This document shows, in pieces, positions 42,358 to 55,069 of a stretch of DNA of 64,000 nt. A program made the position numbers and the translations under genes. Numbering within the stretch: position 1 is the first letter of the stretch; every line of letters begins with the position of its first letter. A model generated the notes under the pieces. The model saw nothing but the letters and a program-made list of their open reading frames with translations. It was not told where the DNA came from and did not search any database. Source of the stretch: Boesenbergia rotunda. Taxonomy: Eukaryota; Streptophyta; Magnoliopsida; Zingiberales; Zingiberaceae. Location of the stretch: contig JAGFNQ010004019.1 of assembly GCA_024364735.1 (NCBI GenBank), forward strand, positions 908,027 to 972,026. Direction: 5' to 3'.

Positions 42358-43706
42358 TGTGACGACTCACCTTAACTTAACTTCTCTCTCCCTTGAGGCG
42401 GGCGACACTTTCGCTTAGCCTTAACTTTACCTTATTCTTAGCATTAGGTTATAACTACTTGACTTCCCTTAACTTGCTATGAATTTTTTTTTCTTTTTTT
42501 TTCCCAAAAATAACTTTTTAAAAAAAAACTTTCATTTTATTTGCTTTGCAAAGATTTAACCCCTAGACCTCTTAGTTGTAAAACTGAAGCACTAACCAAC
42601 TGCTCTATACCACTTCTTTTCAATAATACCAGTCGACTGCTAAATAGCCAGTCGACTGGTATCGGCCACAGAAACTTTCTGTGCCCGGCACTAGTTGACT
42701 GGCCTCATGGCAGTCAACTGGTGCATCGAACAGAAACTTGTTGTTCGATAGGGCAGTCGACTGGTTCTGAACCAGTCGACTGGTACGCCTGAAAACCTGC
42801 ATTTCAGACCTGAAAACCATCTCCAACGATCCAGAAAACATATACTTTCAAGACATACAAAGCCATAACTCCATTTCTATACTCTATACTAGTTTTATAA
42901 ACATTTTAGCAACCCAAAACAACCTTATAAACTTGCAATTAGGACTTTTGCGGAAGTAAATAAGCTATCAAAATATATGAACTCTAGACTAGAGTTTGTA
43001 CCCAACTTTGTCTCTATGCAAGGTTTAAACAAAGTCATTCATTCTACCAATTCAAAACACCAAAACACATGTTCTACAAGACTTAACCCGACGATCTCTT
43101 CCACGGTTCCGCCGCCACTGAACATTAATGCAAGTCCCGCTCGCCTCCCTAGCTTATGCTTTTTCTTTACCTTTGTCTGTAATAGAAGGAAATGCAACTA
43201 ATAAGCGATTTGCTTAGTAAGTAAATCCTAACTCACAAATCCATGCGATCAATGATAAACATGCTCTTTTCAAATAATGTTTACTTCAAAACACATGCAC
43301 TTTGAAATACTTACACATGGAAACTTTCATATACTTATCATGCTCAATCATGCTTGAAAACATTTACTACCACTAAAACATTGGCAAATCTAACATGCTC
43401 ATAATTTCTTTTGAGACTTGCTACTTAGGCATTTCCATACTTTAAACCACTAACTTCCTTGATCTTGCTCTTTAACATGCTTGTAACATAACAATGTCAA
43501 CATACATAGCAAAACATATGCTTAAACTGAAAACACTTACATATACTCGTATACTTCAAAATAATAATCAACTTTCTCAGGCCTTGATACTGTACCTGGT
43601 ATCAGTGTACCAATGCGCGCATCCCTAATAGGTTTCGGGGTAGCTAGCCACCGCACCCTATTAGAGCTTCTTTCTTACTTTCTGTGGGCCTCTCATTTGC
43701 CCGGTA

Positions 43707-45998
43707 TGTTAGTGATATGAGAGAAGTGTCCTAAGGCAATCGCCTTTTGATTGTAAACATTTATTTTAATAAATGATAATTCACTATTTGAGTATACATG
43801 TTTGTGTATTTGATTGGGATCTTAAACTCATCTATTGAATGTCCGCAATATAATTCACAGCATAAGAGAATTTGTGATGGGATCACAACTAGTGATTATC
43901 TCTACATGTGCAATTGTGAAGTATTGAAAGTATCCCTAGTCGATGAATTGATAAAAACGGACACTATCAATTTTGTTGAGACTAGCATGGGTTATTCTCT
44001 AATCAGCTGATTCTCACTGGCTGGTGACATTGGGATGTCCGGAGATAAACATGGATGCTAGTTAAGGGAACTAGTTCATTGGAGTGACTAGCTGTAAAAC
44101 TTCATATGGTAATCTATAAAGATATGTCACTGAAGTTATTACTGCAGCTTAAGTGCGATGTTCCTTTGACTTGCGGTGTTCAAGTCATCTTGGTCATGGA
44201 GACTTATACTTTAACATCTTAAGCAAGCATCTCCAAGGAGGTGTGGACCCAGGATGATTGGGTTTAAGCCGAAATACCCGAAGATGTTTGAACAGCCTAT
44301 AAAGGATTCACCACTCCTTGCGAGGAGATGTATACCCAGGCCTATCGTCGGATTGTTACTCAAAGCCTCTGGCCAGAGCATATCATGTTTAGAGTGTGAG
44401 TCTCTTAAATACATGAGAGTAATTAGAAATCCAAAGGACGAGAAAGACATTACTTGAGCTAGGTGTGACGTAGTCAGCCTAGTGGGGACTGACACAAATA
44501 GACCATGTCCTGAACCAAGTGGATATAAGATGGTGAAGGGAATGGGGCACGATTCATTAGAGCTGCTGAAGAGTTTCAGAATTCTTTCTGAGGTCAACCG
44601 TTGATCTTTCGATTAATTGGGGGTCATGATATACTACTAGGTGCCACTCATGATCGTTCTATAATTAGTGGATTATAGACAGCCAACATAAATCGAAAGC
44701 CTATTTAGTCACACGCACTACGAGTAATCCGAGGGATTTAAAACGAGTTGAAAATTGGATTTTCGGATCAAGAGAAATAAGTCGAATCTGAGTTAATCAG
44801 AGGCGCAATGGAAGCTTATAATGACTAAGTCTTTTGAAGGCTTATTGGGCGAATTAAATGAGTTTAATTCACGATTGGTGTGGCTTGGTTTGGCCGGCCA
44901 AAGAGGGTGCCAAACCCCTTTGGTTTGGCTGGCCATCACATGGGGAGAAAACCATTTTATTTGGTTTAATTAATAAAATAAATCTAGTGCGATTTGTTTT
45001 ATAAATTATGGACAAATAAATTTGTATAAAGAAATTTATATAAATAAATTTATAGAAATTTATTCTTTTTATGGAAGTTAAAATAATTCATGAATTGGTT
45101 TATTTTAATTTTATAAAATCAATTATGAATTGATTTTTCCATAATAAGAAAATTTATAAATTTCTTATATAATTTATTCCATAATTAAAGAAGAGGAGAA
45201 TTTATTTTATTATAAAGTTAGTTATAATAAAACTAGGCTTAACGGAATAAGTCATAAGAAACTTTATAAGATAAATTTCTTATGATAACTAATTCCGTTA
45301 AAAGAGAGACTTGGCAAGGGAGAGACCACTATATAAAGGAACCAAAGGCAAGCCTTGAATTCCAATCGAAAAAGAGCCATCAAGAGATTAACTCTCTCCC
45401 TCTCTCTTTTATTCTCTTCCCTTCCTTTCTCCTTCCCACCTAGGGCCGGCGCCCCTTAGGGAATCCTAGGGCCGGCGCCCTTCCTTGAGAGCTAGGGCCG
45501 GCGCTCCATCCAATCCAAGTGGTTGCCGTGAGCCAACAACACCAAGGAGAAGCCAACCAAGAAGAAGAAGAAGCGGATCACATCTCCTTCCTTCTCGGAA
45601 TTTAGATTCCGTCTCTTGGTGGTTAGTTTCATTTCTTCTTTCTTGATCTTCTAGTTGTGCCTTTAGAGAATCTAGTAGTTCTCGTCGGCACAAAACTCGT
45701 GACTTTGCAAAGTCATCCCAAAGAGAACTCGGCGTGGACGCGAATAGAGGCGAAGCTTCCAAGGGACGTTACGGTTGGATCTCGTCCCTTACTTCGAGTT
45801 ACGCGAGGTATTAAAGTAAATTAGTTTACTTATCCGCAAAGTTTTAATTTATGATCATGTCAACACATCATAAGGTTGCATGCTAGATACGTGTTTAAAA
45901 TAATTTAAGAAATTATTTTATGCTAATTCTTCCGCTGCATGTAAAATTTTAAAATTTTACGAACCCGTATCCTTGTCAACATGCACCCGGTCCCAACA
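43707..45998 (+). mobile_element. Solo LTR, 2292 bp
   Basis: TGTTAGTGATATGAG ... CCGGTCCCAACA, flanked by cggta at 43702-43706 and 45999-46003. The partner Tekay LTR reads straight through this site (CCCGGTACATGTC at 54067). TATA box TATATAAA at 45330-45337, then three CTAGGGCCGGCGCC units (about 45440-45505). No coding domain or second LTR, so it is a recombined solo LTR; superfamily not assignable. Confidence 0.93.
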
Positions 45999-46030
45999 CG
46001 GTACATGTCACTTTACAAAAGTAAAATACT

Positions 46031-46310
46031 TTCTTACTCATAATGCTTGTATTTATCAAGCTAACTTTCTTTTTCATAAATCTTGCACTATAAACCTTTA
46101 CCTTTTCTTACTTGGAACTTTCATCGAGCACCTTGCGTGCCCTTAACCCCAAAACTCATTTTTTGGGACTTTCTTACTCATAATGCTTGTATTTATCAAG
46201 CTAACTTTCTTTTTCATAAATCTTGCACTATAAACCTTTACCCTTTCTTACTTGGAACTTTCATCGAGCACCTTGCGTGCCCTTAACCCCAAAACTCCTT
46301 TTTGGGACTT
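46031..46310. repeat. 140-bp tandem duplication in Tekay LTR
   Basis: Two copies starting TTCTTACTCATAATGCTTG at 46031 and 46171. The partner LTR has the same pair at 54101 and 54241. Element 1 has a single copy. Confidence 0.9.
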
Positions 46311-47038
46311 TTCAAGAACTTACTCTTGTCATACTTAAGTCACATACATAAAAACTTACTCCAATTCATATTCTATGATAAAATATGTATTCTTTAGGAA
46401 CTTAAAACACACAAATAAGAAAACCATAATCTTAAAGCATGCATTTAGATCACAAACATGGTTCTACAACGAGAAATACATGGTGAAACTACTTCTATTG
46501 CAGGTGAGTGATCTACTTACCCTTTTCTTGAAGAAAACTCACTAAGTATCTCGAAATTTCTAGTGTAGGGTTCTTTTCCTCTTCCTTTGCAAGAAAACTC
46601 CACTTCTTAGCCCTAGGGAAGAAGCCCTAGGCTCTCCACTCAAGAGGAGGAAGAAGGAGGAAGAAAACCCTTGTTTTCTCCCTGTTTTCGCAGCCCCAAG
46701 CTCCCTATTCGCGCAACGTCTCCAAGCCCTAATGGGGTCATAACTCAACTTAAGTGGAAGTTTGAATACCTCTTCATGAAATAGGCTAAATCAACTATAA
46801 TATTATTTCGTTTCATCCTTTTCTGTGCTTGATACCCTTGCCCAGCTGGTTACCCGGATGCCCTTAAGGCCTTGCTTGCCTTGTGGTCGCGGGATTAAAT
46901 CCCACCTGACCCCTTATTTTTTTTCTTTTTATTTTTAATCCGAAAAAATGCCATAAAATTCCGAAAAATCCCTAATAATACCAGAAAATTATTGGGTGTT
47001 ACAATCCTCCCTACCTTATAAAAAGTTCGTCCTCGAAC

Positions 47039-48420
47039 TTAGAACAGCTCTGGATACCTTTGCCTCATGCTATCTTCTGATTCCCAAGTTGCCTCTTCAT
47101 ACTTCTGATTCAGCCATAAGACTTTCACTAATGGTACCACTTTGTTCCTCAGCTTCTTATCTGCTCGATCTATTATCTGAATAGGTCGACTTTCATAACT
47201 GAGATCTTCTTGCACTTGTACCATCTGTGGCTCAATCACTTGGTTGGCATCTGGGATATGCTTCTTTAGCATTGAGACATGGAACACATTGTGTATTGCT
47301 GACATCTCTAAGGGTAGCTCCAACTCATAAGCTACTTTGTCAACTCTTTTCGTCACTGGGTAGGGTCCTACGTATCGAGGACTTAGCTTGCCTTTCTTGC
47401 CAAATCTCATCACACCCTTCATAGGAGCTACTTTGAGGAAAACTGTATCCCCAACTTCAAACTCTAACGGCCTACGGCGTACATCGGCGTAACTCTTCTG
47501 CCTACTCTGAGCAGTCTCTATCCTCTGGCGAATGCTCTTTATAGCTTCTGTGGTATCATCTATAAGATCAGTCTGTGACCCCATTTCCTTCTTCTCACTA
47601 CCTTCATACCAACAGAGGGGAGATCTACACTTTCTACCATAAAGAGCTTCATAGGGTACCATACCAATAGTGGCTTGGTAACTGTTGTTGTAGGCAAACT
47701 CAGCTAAACATAAATACTTGCACCAACTGCCTTTGAAATCTAATGCACAAGCTCTGAGCATATCTTCTAGAACTTGATTCACTCTCTCTGTCTGTCTATC
47801 AGTCTGGGGATGGAAAGCTGTGCTGAATTTCAGTTTGGTGCCTAACGTTGTCTGTACGCACTCCCAAAAGTGTGAAGTGAAACGACCATCCCTATCAGAG
47901 ATAATGGTCTTCGGGACTCCGTGCAGTCGGATCACTTCCTGCACATATAACTGGGCTAACTTTTCAATTGAGTAAGACACTCTGATTGCCAAGAAGTGGG
48001 CAGACTTGGTCAATCTGTCTACTATCACCCAAATAGCGTCATAGCCATTAGTTGTCTTTGGTAGACCAACTATGAAATCCATGGCTATGTCTTCCCATTT
48101 CCACTCTGGAATCTGAATGGGCTGTAGGACACCTCCTGGTCTCTGGTGTTCTGCTTTAACTCTCTGACATGTCAGGCAGGTGCTGACATACTTAGCTATG
48201 TCTCTCTTCATCCCTGACCACCAAAATCTTCTTTTCAAATCCTGGTACATCTTAGTGGAACAAGGATGCATTGAGTAGGGAGTTCCATGGGCTTCTTCAA
48301 GAATCTTCTTTCTCAGCTCTTCACTATTAGGGACACATAAACGGTCACCATAATAAAGTATCCCACTGTCAGATACTCTAAACTCATTACTCTCTCCTTC
48401 TTGTATCTCCTGCTTGATCC
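47039..48420 (-). CDS. pol: Gypsy integrase with chromodomain-like tail, element 2
   Basis: The frame is open from about 48420 to 47039 (best defined 48271-47039, 410 residues). HHCC region (STKMYQDLKRRFWWSGMKRD, CLTCQRVKAEHQRPGG); DDE core: MDFIVGLPKTTNGYD, IISDRDGRFTSHFWE, HPQTDRQTERVNQ (the usual TDGQTE glycine is Arg); GPY/F (LSPRYVGPYPVTKRV); tail SRPIQIIDRADKKLRNKVV, VLWLNQKYEEATWESED and RQRYPELF, typical of Tekay/Del chromoviruses. A stop near 48423 separates it from RNase H, so it cannot be made as part of a full polyprotein. Confidence 0.9.
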
Positions 48421-48421
48421 T

Positions 48422-49120
48422 TTAGATATCAGAATCCTCAGCTTGCTCTTTCTGTATCTCTTCAAGCAAAGTTGACTCTAGTGTCAATAGAGCTAGCTGC
48501 TCATCAATAATCTCCACTCCATAATCTACTATCTCCTTCTGTAATGGTGGTGCTAATGCTGATAAGGACATCAAGGTGGCACAAGTTTTTCTACTCAGTG
48601 CATCTGCTACTTTATTTGCCTTACCAGGGTAGTAAAGGATCTCACAGTCATAATCCTTCACTAACTCAAGCCACCTTCGCTGTCTCATATTGAGGTCTTT
48701 CTGAGTGAAGAAATATTTCAGACTCTGGTGATCTGTATAAATCTTACACTGCACTCCATACAAGTAATGCCTCCATATCTTTAGAGCAAAGACTACAGCT
48801 GCCAACTCCAGATCATGAGTGGGGTAATTCTTTTCATAGTCCTTGAGTTGCCTAGAAGCATAAGCTATGACTTTGCCTTCTTGCATAAGGACTGCTCCAA
48901 GTCCTAGCTTTGATGCATCACTGTATATATCAAAGCTCTTATCACCTTCGGGTATTGTAAGGATAGGAGCGCTGGTCAGTCTCTTCTTCAACTCAAGGAA
49001 GCTCTGCTCACATTCCTCAGTCCACTCATACTTCTTATTCTTTCTGGTCAGGGCTGTAAGTGGAGAAGCTATCTTTGAAAAATCCTCTACAAACCTTCTT
49101 TAGTACCCTGCCAAACCCAG
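48422..49120 (-). pseudogene. pol: Gypsy RNase H, element 2
   Basis: 48991-48422 is open: FDIYSDASKLGLGAVLMQEG (the first catalytic block reads YSD where YID is usual), YPTHDLELAAVVFALKIWRH, YTDHQSLKYFFTQKDLN, KANKVADALSRK. It stays in one frame, unlike the copy in element 1. The connection to RT at 49000-49120 has a stop. Confidence 0.9.
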
Positions 49121-49707
49121 AAAATTTCTGATCTCACTGGCATTCTTGGGTCGACTCCAGTTACTAACTGCTTCAATCTTGGCTGGGTCTACCATAATAC
49201 CTCCTTGGAAATGATGTGGCCTAGGAAGGCCACCTGGTCAAGCCAAAACTCACACTTTGAGAATTTGACGTATAACTCCTTCTGATGTAAGGTTTGTAAT
49301 ACCATCTTCAGGTGTTCTTCATGTTCTTCCTGAGTCTTTGAATACACTAGGATATCATCAATGAAGACAATGACGAACTTGTCAAGAAAGTCCTTGAACA
49401 CTCTATTCATTAGATCCATAAACGTCGCAGGGGCGTTTGTCACTCCAAATGGCATGACCACAAACTAGTAGTGCCCATATCTTGTACTGAAAGCAATCCT
49501 TGGCACATCACTCTCCTTCACTTTGAGTTGATAGTAACCTGATCGCAGATTTATTTTGGAGAACACCGTGGCTCCCTTCAACTGATCGAATAAATCATCT
49601 ATCCTTGGCAAGGGATATCTGTTCTTGATGGTTACCTTATTCAAGGCTCAATAATCTATGCACATTCGCATGGATCCATCTTTCTTCTTGATGAACAACA
49701 CAGGAGC
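49121..49707 (-). pseudogene. pol: Gypsy reverse transcriptase, main part, element 2
   Basis: 49461-49189 gives MVMPFGVTNAPATFMDLMN and VFIDDILVYSKTQEEHEEHL. Further upstream on the minus strand to 49707 the RT N-terminal part continues (RMCIDY... region) with stops near 49465 and 49649. It is interrupted at 49707 by a solo LTR and resumes at 50648. Confidence 0.9.
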
Positions 49708-50642
49708 TGTAGGTTCGGGTCGACCGGCTAGAGGGGGGTGAATAGACGGTTTATGAAAAATAAGCACTAACACTCGTCTTTAAAAAGAAATAAACTTGGT
49801 TGCAACAGAGTCGTTGCTTCCAAGGCAGTTGATGCTCAAACAGAAACTCCTTAAGGCGGAGAAGCCTTTACAGTTGTAGCACAGAGAAAGCTTAGAGAGA
49901 AAGAGAGTTTACAACTCAATGAATTGCATTAACTTCTAAAACTCCAAGCCTATTTATAGGTTAGGAAAATAAATCCAGATCGTAGATCTTTGATAGGATT
50001 TCTCTTATCTGTTGATCTGCAGATTCGATCTTGATGGTTGATCATGGATATATTTTAACCATGGCCTTTAGATCTGATTAAAGGATAAAGTTATCCTTTA
50101 AGAGATAACTTTATCTTCTGCTCGCAACAGATAAATAACTTTATCATCTGCTCGCAACAACTTTAATCACATCTTTTCTTTATACCAGTCGGTAAGGCTG
50201 GTGATATATGTAGGCGAGGTTGCTGGTTCAAATCTTCACAGCAACAAATAAAATTCTTTTTGTTTCAGGTGCCTGGTTTGACTTGGTCAAACTGACCAGT
50301 CTTTTGGTTCATCTTCTGGGTGATTTCCGGCCAACCGGAGTTAGGCTCACCCGAACCCGACTCCGGTCTTTCGCCCCTCGAGCGTCCTTCCTCCCGGCTT
50401 CTCGTCCCTCGGACACTGCACATGTCCTTCTCGCTCCACCGGCGTACTCTTCCGCAGCTTCCGCGTCCCTCGGATTGTACCGAACCCGTCGGCTCACTTC
50501 CCCGCACAATCCTTCTCGTCCGCTACGTCTTACGCTCGACTTCCTCCGTACCTAAGCTCCTGCACACTTAGCAGAGGGATTAAAAACACACAGGACCTAA
50601 CTAACCTAGTTGATCACATCAAAACCAGTCGGGGCACCAACA
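49708..50642 (-). mobile_element. Solo LTR, 935 bp, inserted in the RT gene
   Basis: TGTAGGTTCGGGTCGACC ... GGGGCACCAACA with ggagc on both sides (49703-49707; 50643-50647). Element 1 shows the uninterrupted RT site. Minus-strand TATA-like TATAAATAGG near 49951-49963. The C-run motif TAGAGGGGGGTGAATA at 49729 links it to the SIRE-like LTR group. A tRNA-like A/B-box pair lies at about 50185-50240. Open frames at 50220-50571 fall in its G/C-rich part and are not genes. Confidence 0.93.
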
Positions 50643-50647
50643 GGAGC

Positions 50648-51235
50648 TCCCCAAGGTGAATGACTAGGGCGGATGAAACCCTTATCGAGCAGCTCTTGTT
50701 ACTGTTCTTGCAATTCTTTCAATTCTGCTGGCGCCATGCGATAAGGTGCCTTCGAAATTGGGTTGGTTCCTGGGGCCAACTCAATTTCAAACTCAATTTC
50801 CCGATTGGGAGGGAGTCCTGGTAACTCTTCAGGAAACACCTGAGGATAGTCACAGACTACCCTCACTTCTTCTCTCTTCAACCCTTCTCCTTGACTTGCA
50901 TCCACTATATGAGCTAGAAAACCAGAGCATCCCTTCTCTAACATTCTCTGAGCTTGTAAGGTAGATAAGAATCTTTTTGTCTTTCTCTTTGGGTCCCCAA
51001 TAAACTCAAATGGAGGTTCTGCTTCTGGTGTAAACTTGACTTTCCTCTTGCGGCAGTCTATAGAAGCACCATACTTGCTCAAGAAGTTCATCCCTAAAAT
51101 GACATCGTAATCCTTCATCTCAAGGACTACCAAGTCACTATAGAGCTCTCGGTTGGAAATCCAGATTGGTACTGCCCTTAGCCTCTGAGTAGAGGCCATG
51201 ACCTCTCTCGAAGGTAAGGTCATTAAGAACTTCAT
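50648..51235 (-). pseudogene. pol: RT N-terminus and protease C-terminal half, element 2
   Basis: 51235-50699 is open: MKFLMTLPSREVMAST, YDVILGMNFLSKYGASIDCR, then the linker and RT start EFEIELAPGTNPISKAPYRM. A stop near 50697 interrupts RT. The protease lacks its DSGA catalytic part at exactly the same place as element 1. Confidence 0.88.
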
Positions 51236-51900
51236 CGTTCAACATTTCTGGTGGTCTTTGTACTATTTAAGTAGTGCTTGATGATCAAAGCACTACTTAT
51301 CAGTTCTTCGGAGGTTTGCGACCTCTTAACACTGCTGGCCACATTTAACGCTATCTCAGGCCTTCACATTTTCAACATTAGCCTGACTCTTTCTTTTTCA
51401 GTGCTAACTAGCTTTGGGCACAAATGAGCTAACCGCTTAAACATCTTCACTGCTTCATCCACGGATAGTTCTCTTTGTCTGGACTCCATGAATTCATCAT
51501 AGTGCTTGTTGGTTACTCGCATGTGAAAGTATTCTTCGAAGAACTCAGTCTCGAAGTCGACCCATGTCATCTGGCTGACATTTCTCTTGGTCTTGACTCT
51601 CTCCCACTATATTCTAGCATCTCCCGTAAGGCAGAAAAATGCATACTTTATCTTCTCTACTTCAGGCCAGTCCAGTAGCTCTACTATGCTTTCCCAAATT
51701 TTGAACCATGCTTGAGCATCCCATGGTTCGATTGTGCCTGAGAAGTTCCCTAGCTTTAGTTTCTGCCACTAGATGAGGTATGCTTCTTGCCTTACCCCCC
51801 CTTGTCAGGACTACAGAGGTAACCGATGGGTCTTCGGTCACCACTGGTGCCACTACATTCGCCACCGGCGTTGTAACAGGAGTGGCCTACAGGTTAGCCA
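51236..51900 (-). pseudogene. gag: Gypsy gag remnant, element 2
   Basis: 51570-51364 gives MTWVDFETEFFEEYFHMRVT and MFKRLAHLCPKLVSTEKERV. 51865-51662 covers the N-terminal part in a damaged frame. It ends NVER just before the protease fragment, with no zinc knuckle. Multiple stops and frameshifts. Confidence 0.85.
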
Positions 51901-52228
51901 TCATGGTGGCAATAACTTGTTGTTGCTCTACTAATGTCTCTATAACTACGCCATCACCTCTAAGAGAGTTGGTGGTGGTACTGACTCTTTCTCTTGCCCT
52001 CTAGGAGCTCGCTCCTCATTTTGGGCCTTTCTAGGACGTCCTCAAATGTATAACTTAACACCCATCATGGTGGCAATAACTTGTTGTTGCTCTACTAATG
52101 TCTCTATAACTGCGCCATCACCTCTAAGAGAGTTGGTGGTGGTACTGACTCTTTCTCTTGCCCTCTAGGAGCTCGCTCCTCATTTTGGGCCTTTCTAGGA
52201 CGTCCTCAAATGTATAACTTAACACTTA
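51899..52228. repeat. 164-bp tandem duplication at the gag start
   Basis: The segment from CATCATGGTGGCAATAACTTG (51899) to AATGTATAACTTAACACC is repeated from 52063. Element 1 has one copy (about 30590-30760). A private duplication of element 2. Confidence 0.9.
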
Positions 52229-52692
52229 ATGGTAATGTTCCCAAACTTGCTTTAGGATATAACAAGACCTTGGTCTTGATTCTTACCTCATTTCTTAGTC
52301 CTAGAACTCGTTCTAGGGCTTAGTAAGACCTTGGTCTTACTCAAAACTTTTATCAAGCACCTTGCGTGCCATAATCCCAAAACATGCTTTTGGGCAATTC
52401 AAGACCTTGGACTTGCTATACTAAGATCACAACATGAAGGACGTCCTCTTGGCATTTTCTTACTCTACATCTTGAAGAAAATAAAAGCTCATTATCTCTT
52501 ACTAACTTACTTCATTATCTCCATGCACATATTAGCATATAATAATACCAACTTACTTCCTTATCATCATGCACTTACTGATACTAGCAGTCAATAATGA
52601 AAAGCATACAAAACTACAACATATGAACTTCTTACTTGGCAGGCGGCAGGATTGATGCTTGATGTCAGTGTGGCGGAGGGGTGGAACCTTTT

Positions 52693-52704
52693 GCTCTGAT
52701 ACCA
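52693..52704 (-). other. Primer-binding site, tRNA-iMet, Tekay element 2
   Basis: Plus GCTCTGATACCA, minus TGGTATCAGAGC, 3 bp inside the 5' LTR edge at 52708. Confidence 0.95.
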
Positions 52705-52707
52705 CTC

Positions 52708-55069
52708 TGTGACGACCCACCTTAACTTAACTTTTCTCTCCCTTAAGGCGGGCGACACTTTCACTTAGCCTTAACTTTACCTTATTCTTAGCCTTAGGTT
52801 ATAACTACTTGACTTCCCTTAACTTGCTATGAATTTTTTTTTCTTTTTTTTTTTTCCAAAAACAACTTTTTAAAAAAAATCTTTCATTTTATTTGCTTTG
52901 AAAGGATTTGACCCCTAGACCTCTTAGTTGTAAAAGAGAAGCACTAACCAACTGCTCTATACTACTTCTTTTCAATAGTACTAGTCGACTGCTAAATAGC
53001 CAGTCGACTGGTATCGGCCACAGAAACTTTCTGTGCCCGGCACCAGTTGACTGGCCTCATGGCAGTCAACTGGTGCATCGAACAGAAACTTACTGTTCGA
53101 TAGGGCAGTCGACTGGTTCTGAACCAGTCGACTGGCACGCCTGAAAACCTGCGTTTCAGACCTGAAAACCATCTCCAACGATCCAGAAAACATATACTTT
53201 CATGACATACAAAGCCATAACTCCATTTCTATACTCTATACTAGTTTTATAAGCATTTTAGCAACCCAAAACAACCTTATAAACTTGCAATTAGGACTTT
53301 TGCGGAAGTAAATAAGCTATCAAAATATATGAACTCTAGACTAGAGTTTGTACCCAACTTTGTCTCTATGCAAGTTTAAACAAAGTCATTCATTCTACCA
53401 ATTCAAAACACCAAAACACCAAAACACCAAAACACATGTTCTACAAGACTTAACCCGACGATCTCTTCCACAGTTCCGCCGCCACTGAACATCAATGCAA
53501 GTCCCGCTCGCCTCCCTAGCTTATGCTTTTTCTTTACCTTTGTCTGTAATAGAAGGAAATGCAACTAATAAGCGATTTGCTTAGTAAGTAAATCCTAACT
53601 CACAAATCCATGCGATTAATGATAAACATGCTCTTTTCAAATAATGCTTGCTTCAAAACACATGCACTTTGAAATACTTACACATGGAAACTTTCATATA
53701 CTTATCATGCTCAATCATGCTTGAAAACATTTACTACCACTAAAACATTGGCAAATCTAACATGCTCATAATTTCTTTTGAGACTTGCTACTTAGGCATT
53801 TCCATACTTTAAACCACTAACTTCCTTGCTCTTGCTCTTTAACATGCTTGTAACATAACAATGTCAACATACATAACAAAACATATGCTTAAACTGAAAA
53901 CACTTACATATACTCGTATACTTCAAAATAATAATCAACTTTCTCAGGCCTTGACATTGTACCTGGTATCAGTGTACCAATGCGCGCATCCCTAATAGGT
54001 TTTGGGGTAGCTAGCCACCGCACCCTATTAGAGCTTCTTTCTTACTTTCTGTGGACCTCTCATTTGCCCGGTACATGTCACTTTACAAAAGTAAAATACT
54101 TTCTTACTCATAATGCTTGTATTTATCAAGCTAACTTTCTTTTTCATAAATCTTGCACTATAAACCTTTACCTTTTCTTACTTGGAACTTTCATCGAGCA
54201 CCTTGCGTGCCCTTAACCCCAAAACTCATTTTTTGGGACTTTCTTACTCATAATGCTTGTATTTATCAAGCTAACTTTCTTTTTCATAAATCTTGCACTA
54301 TAAACCTTTACCCTTTCTTACTTGGAACTTTTATCGAGCACCTTGCGTGCCCTTAACCCCAAAACTCCTTTTTGGGACTTTTCAAGAACTTACTCTTGTC
54401 ATACTTAGGTCACATACATAAAAACTTACTCCAATTCATATTCTATGATAAAACATGTATTCTTTAGGAACTTAAAACACACAAATAAGAAAACCATAAT
54501 CTTAAAGCATGCATTTAGATCACAAACATGGTTCTACAACGAGAAATACATGGTGAAACTACTTCTATTGCAGGTGAGTGATCTACTTACCCTTTTCTTG
54601 AAGAAAACTCACTAAGTATCTCGAAATTTCTAGTGTAGGGTTCTTTTCCTCTTCCTTTGCAAGAAAACTCCACTTCTTAGCCCTAGGGAAGAAGCCCTAG
54701 GCTCTCCACTCAAGAGGAGGAAGAAGGAGGAAGAAAACCCTTGTTTTCTCCCTGTTTTCGCAACCCCCAAGCTCCCTATTCGCGCAGCCTCTCCAAGCCC
54801 TAATGGGGTCTTAACTCAACTTAAGTGGAAGTTTGAATACCTCTTCATGAAACGGGCTAAATCAACTATAATATTATTTCGTTTCACCCTTTTTTATGCT
54901 TGATACCCTTGCCCAGCTGGTTACTCGGATGCCCTTAAGGCCTTGCTTGCCTTGTGGTCGCGGGATCAAATCCCACCCCTTATTTTTTTTCTTTTTATTT
55001 TTAATCCAAAAAAATACCATAAAATTCCAAAAAATCCCTAATAATACCAGAAAATTATTGGGTGTTACA
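52708..55069 (-). repeat. 5' LTR of Tekay element 2
   Basis: 2362 bp, uninterrupted partner of 42358-47003. tRNA-like segment about 52896-52972; palindromes 52981-53137; 140-bp duplication at 54101-54380. Right flank tagag at 55070-55074. Confidence 0.95.

Larger units (their letters stand above)
42358..47003 (-). repeat. 3' LTR of Tekay element 2, split by a solo LTR
   Basis: TGTGACGACTC ... GGGTGTTACA. After removing the insertion 43707-45998 and one target copy it is about 2349 bp, against 2362 bp for the partner. It holds the tRNA-like segment (42540-42612), CAGTCGACTG palindromes (42630-42785), and a 140-bp tandem duplication (46031-46170, 46171-46310). Confidence 0.93.
42358..55069 (-). 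mobile_element. Complete Tekay-type Ty3/gypsy element 2 with nested solo LTRs
   Basis: LTRs 42358-47003 (interrupted) and 52708-55069, target copies tagag at 42353-42357 and 55070-55074, primer site at 52693-52704. Internal order on the minus strand is gag, protease remnant, RT, RNase H, integrase, chromodomain-like tail. The LTRs are nearly identical over long stretches, so insertion is recent relative to the rest. Two solo LTRs (43707-45998; 49708-50642) have since inserted into it. Most frames are broken; the integrase frame (47039-48271) is the longest intact one. Confidence 0.95.

Noticed and set aside
44254..44597. Open frames on both strands inside the 2292-bp solo LTR
   Set aside because: No domain, and the enclosing sequence is an LTR with exact target copies.
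50220..50571. Overlapping open frames on both strands in the 935-bp solo LTR
   Set aside because: They arise from a G/C-rich LTR stretch; target copies and TG...CA ends show it is a solo LTR without genes.
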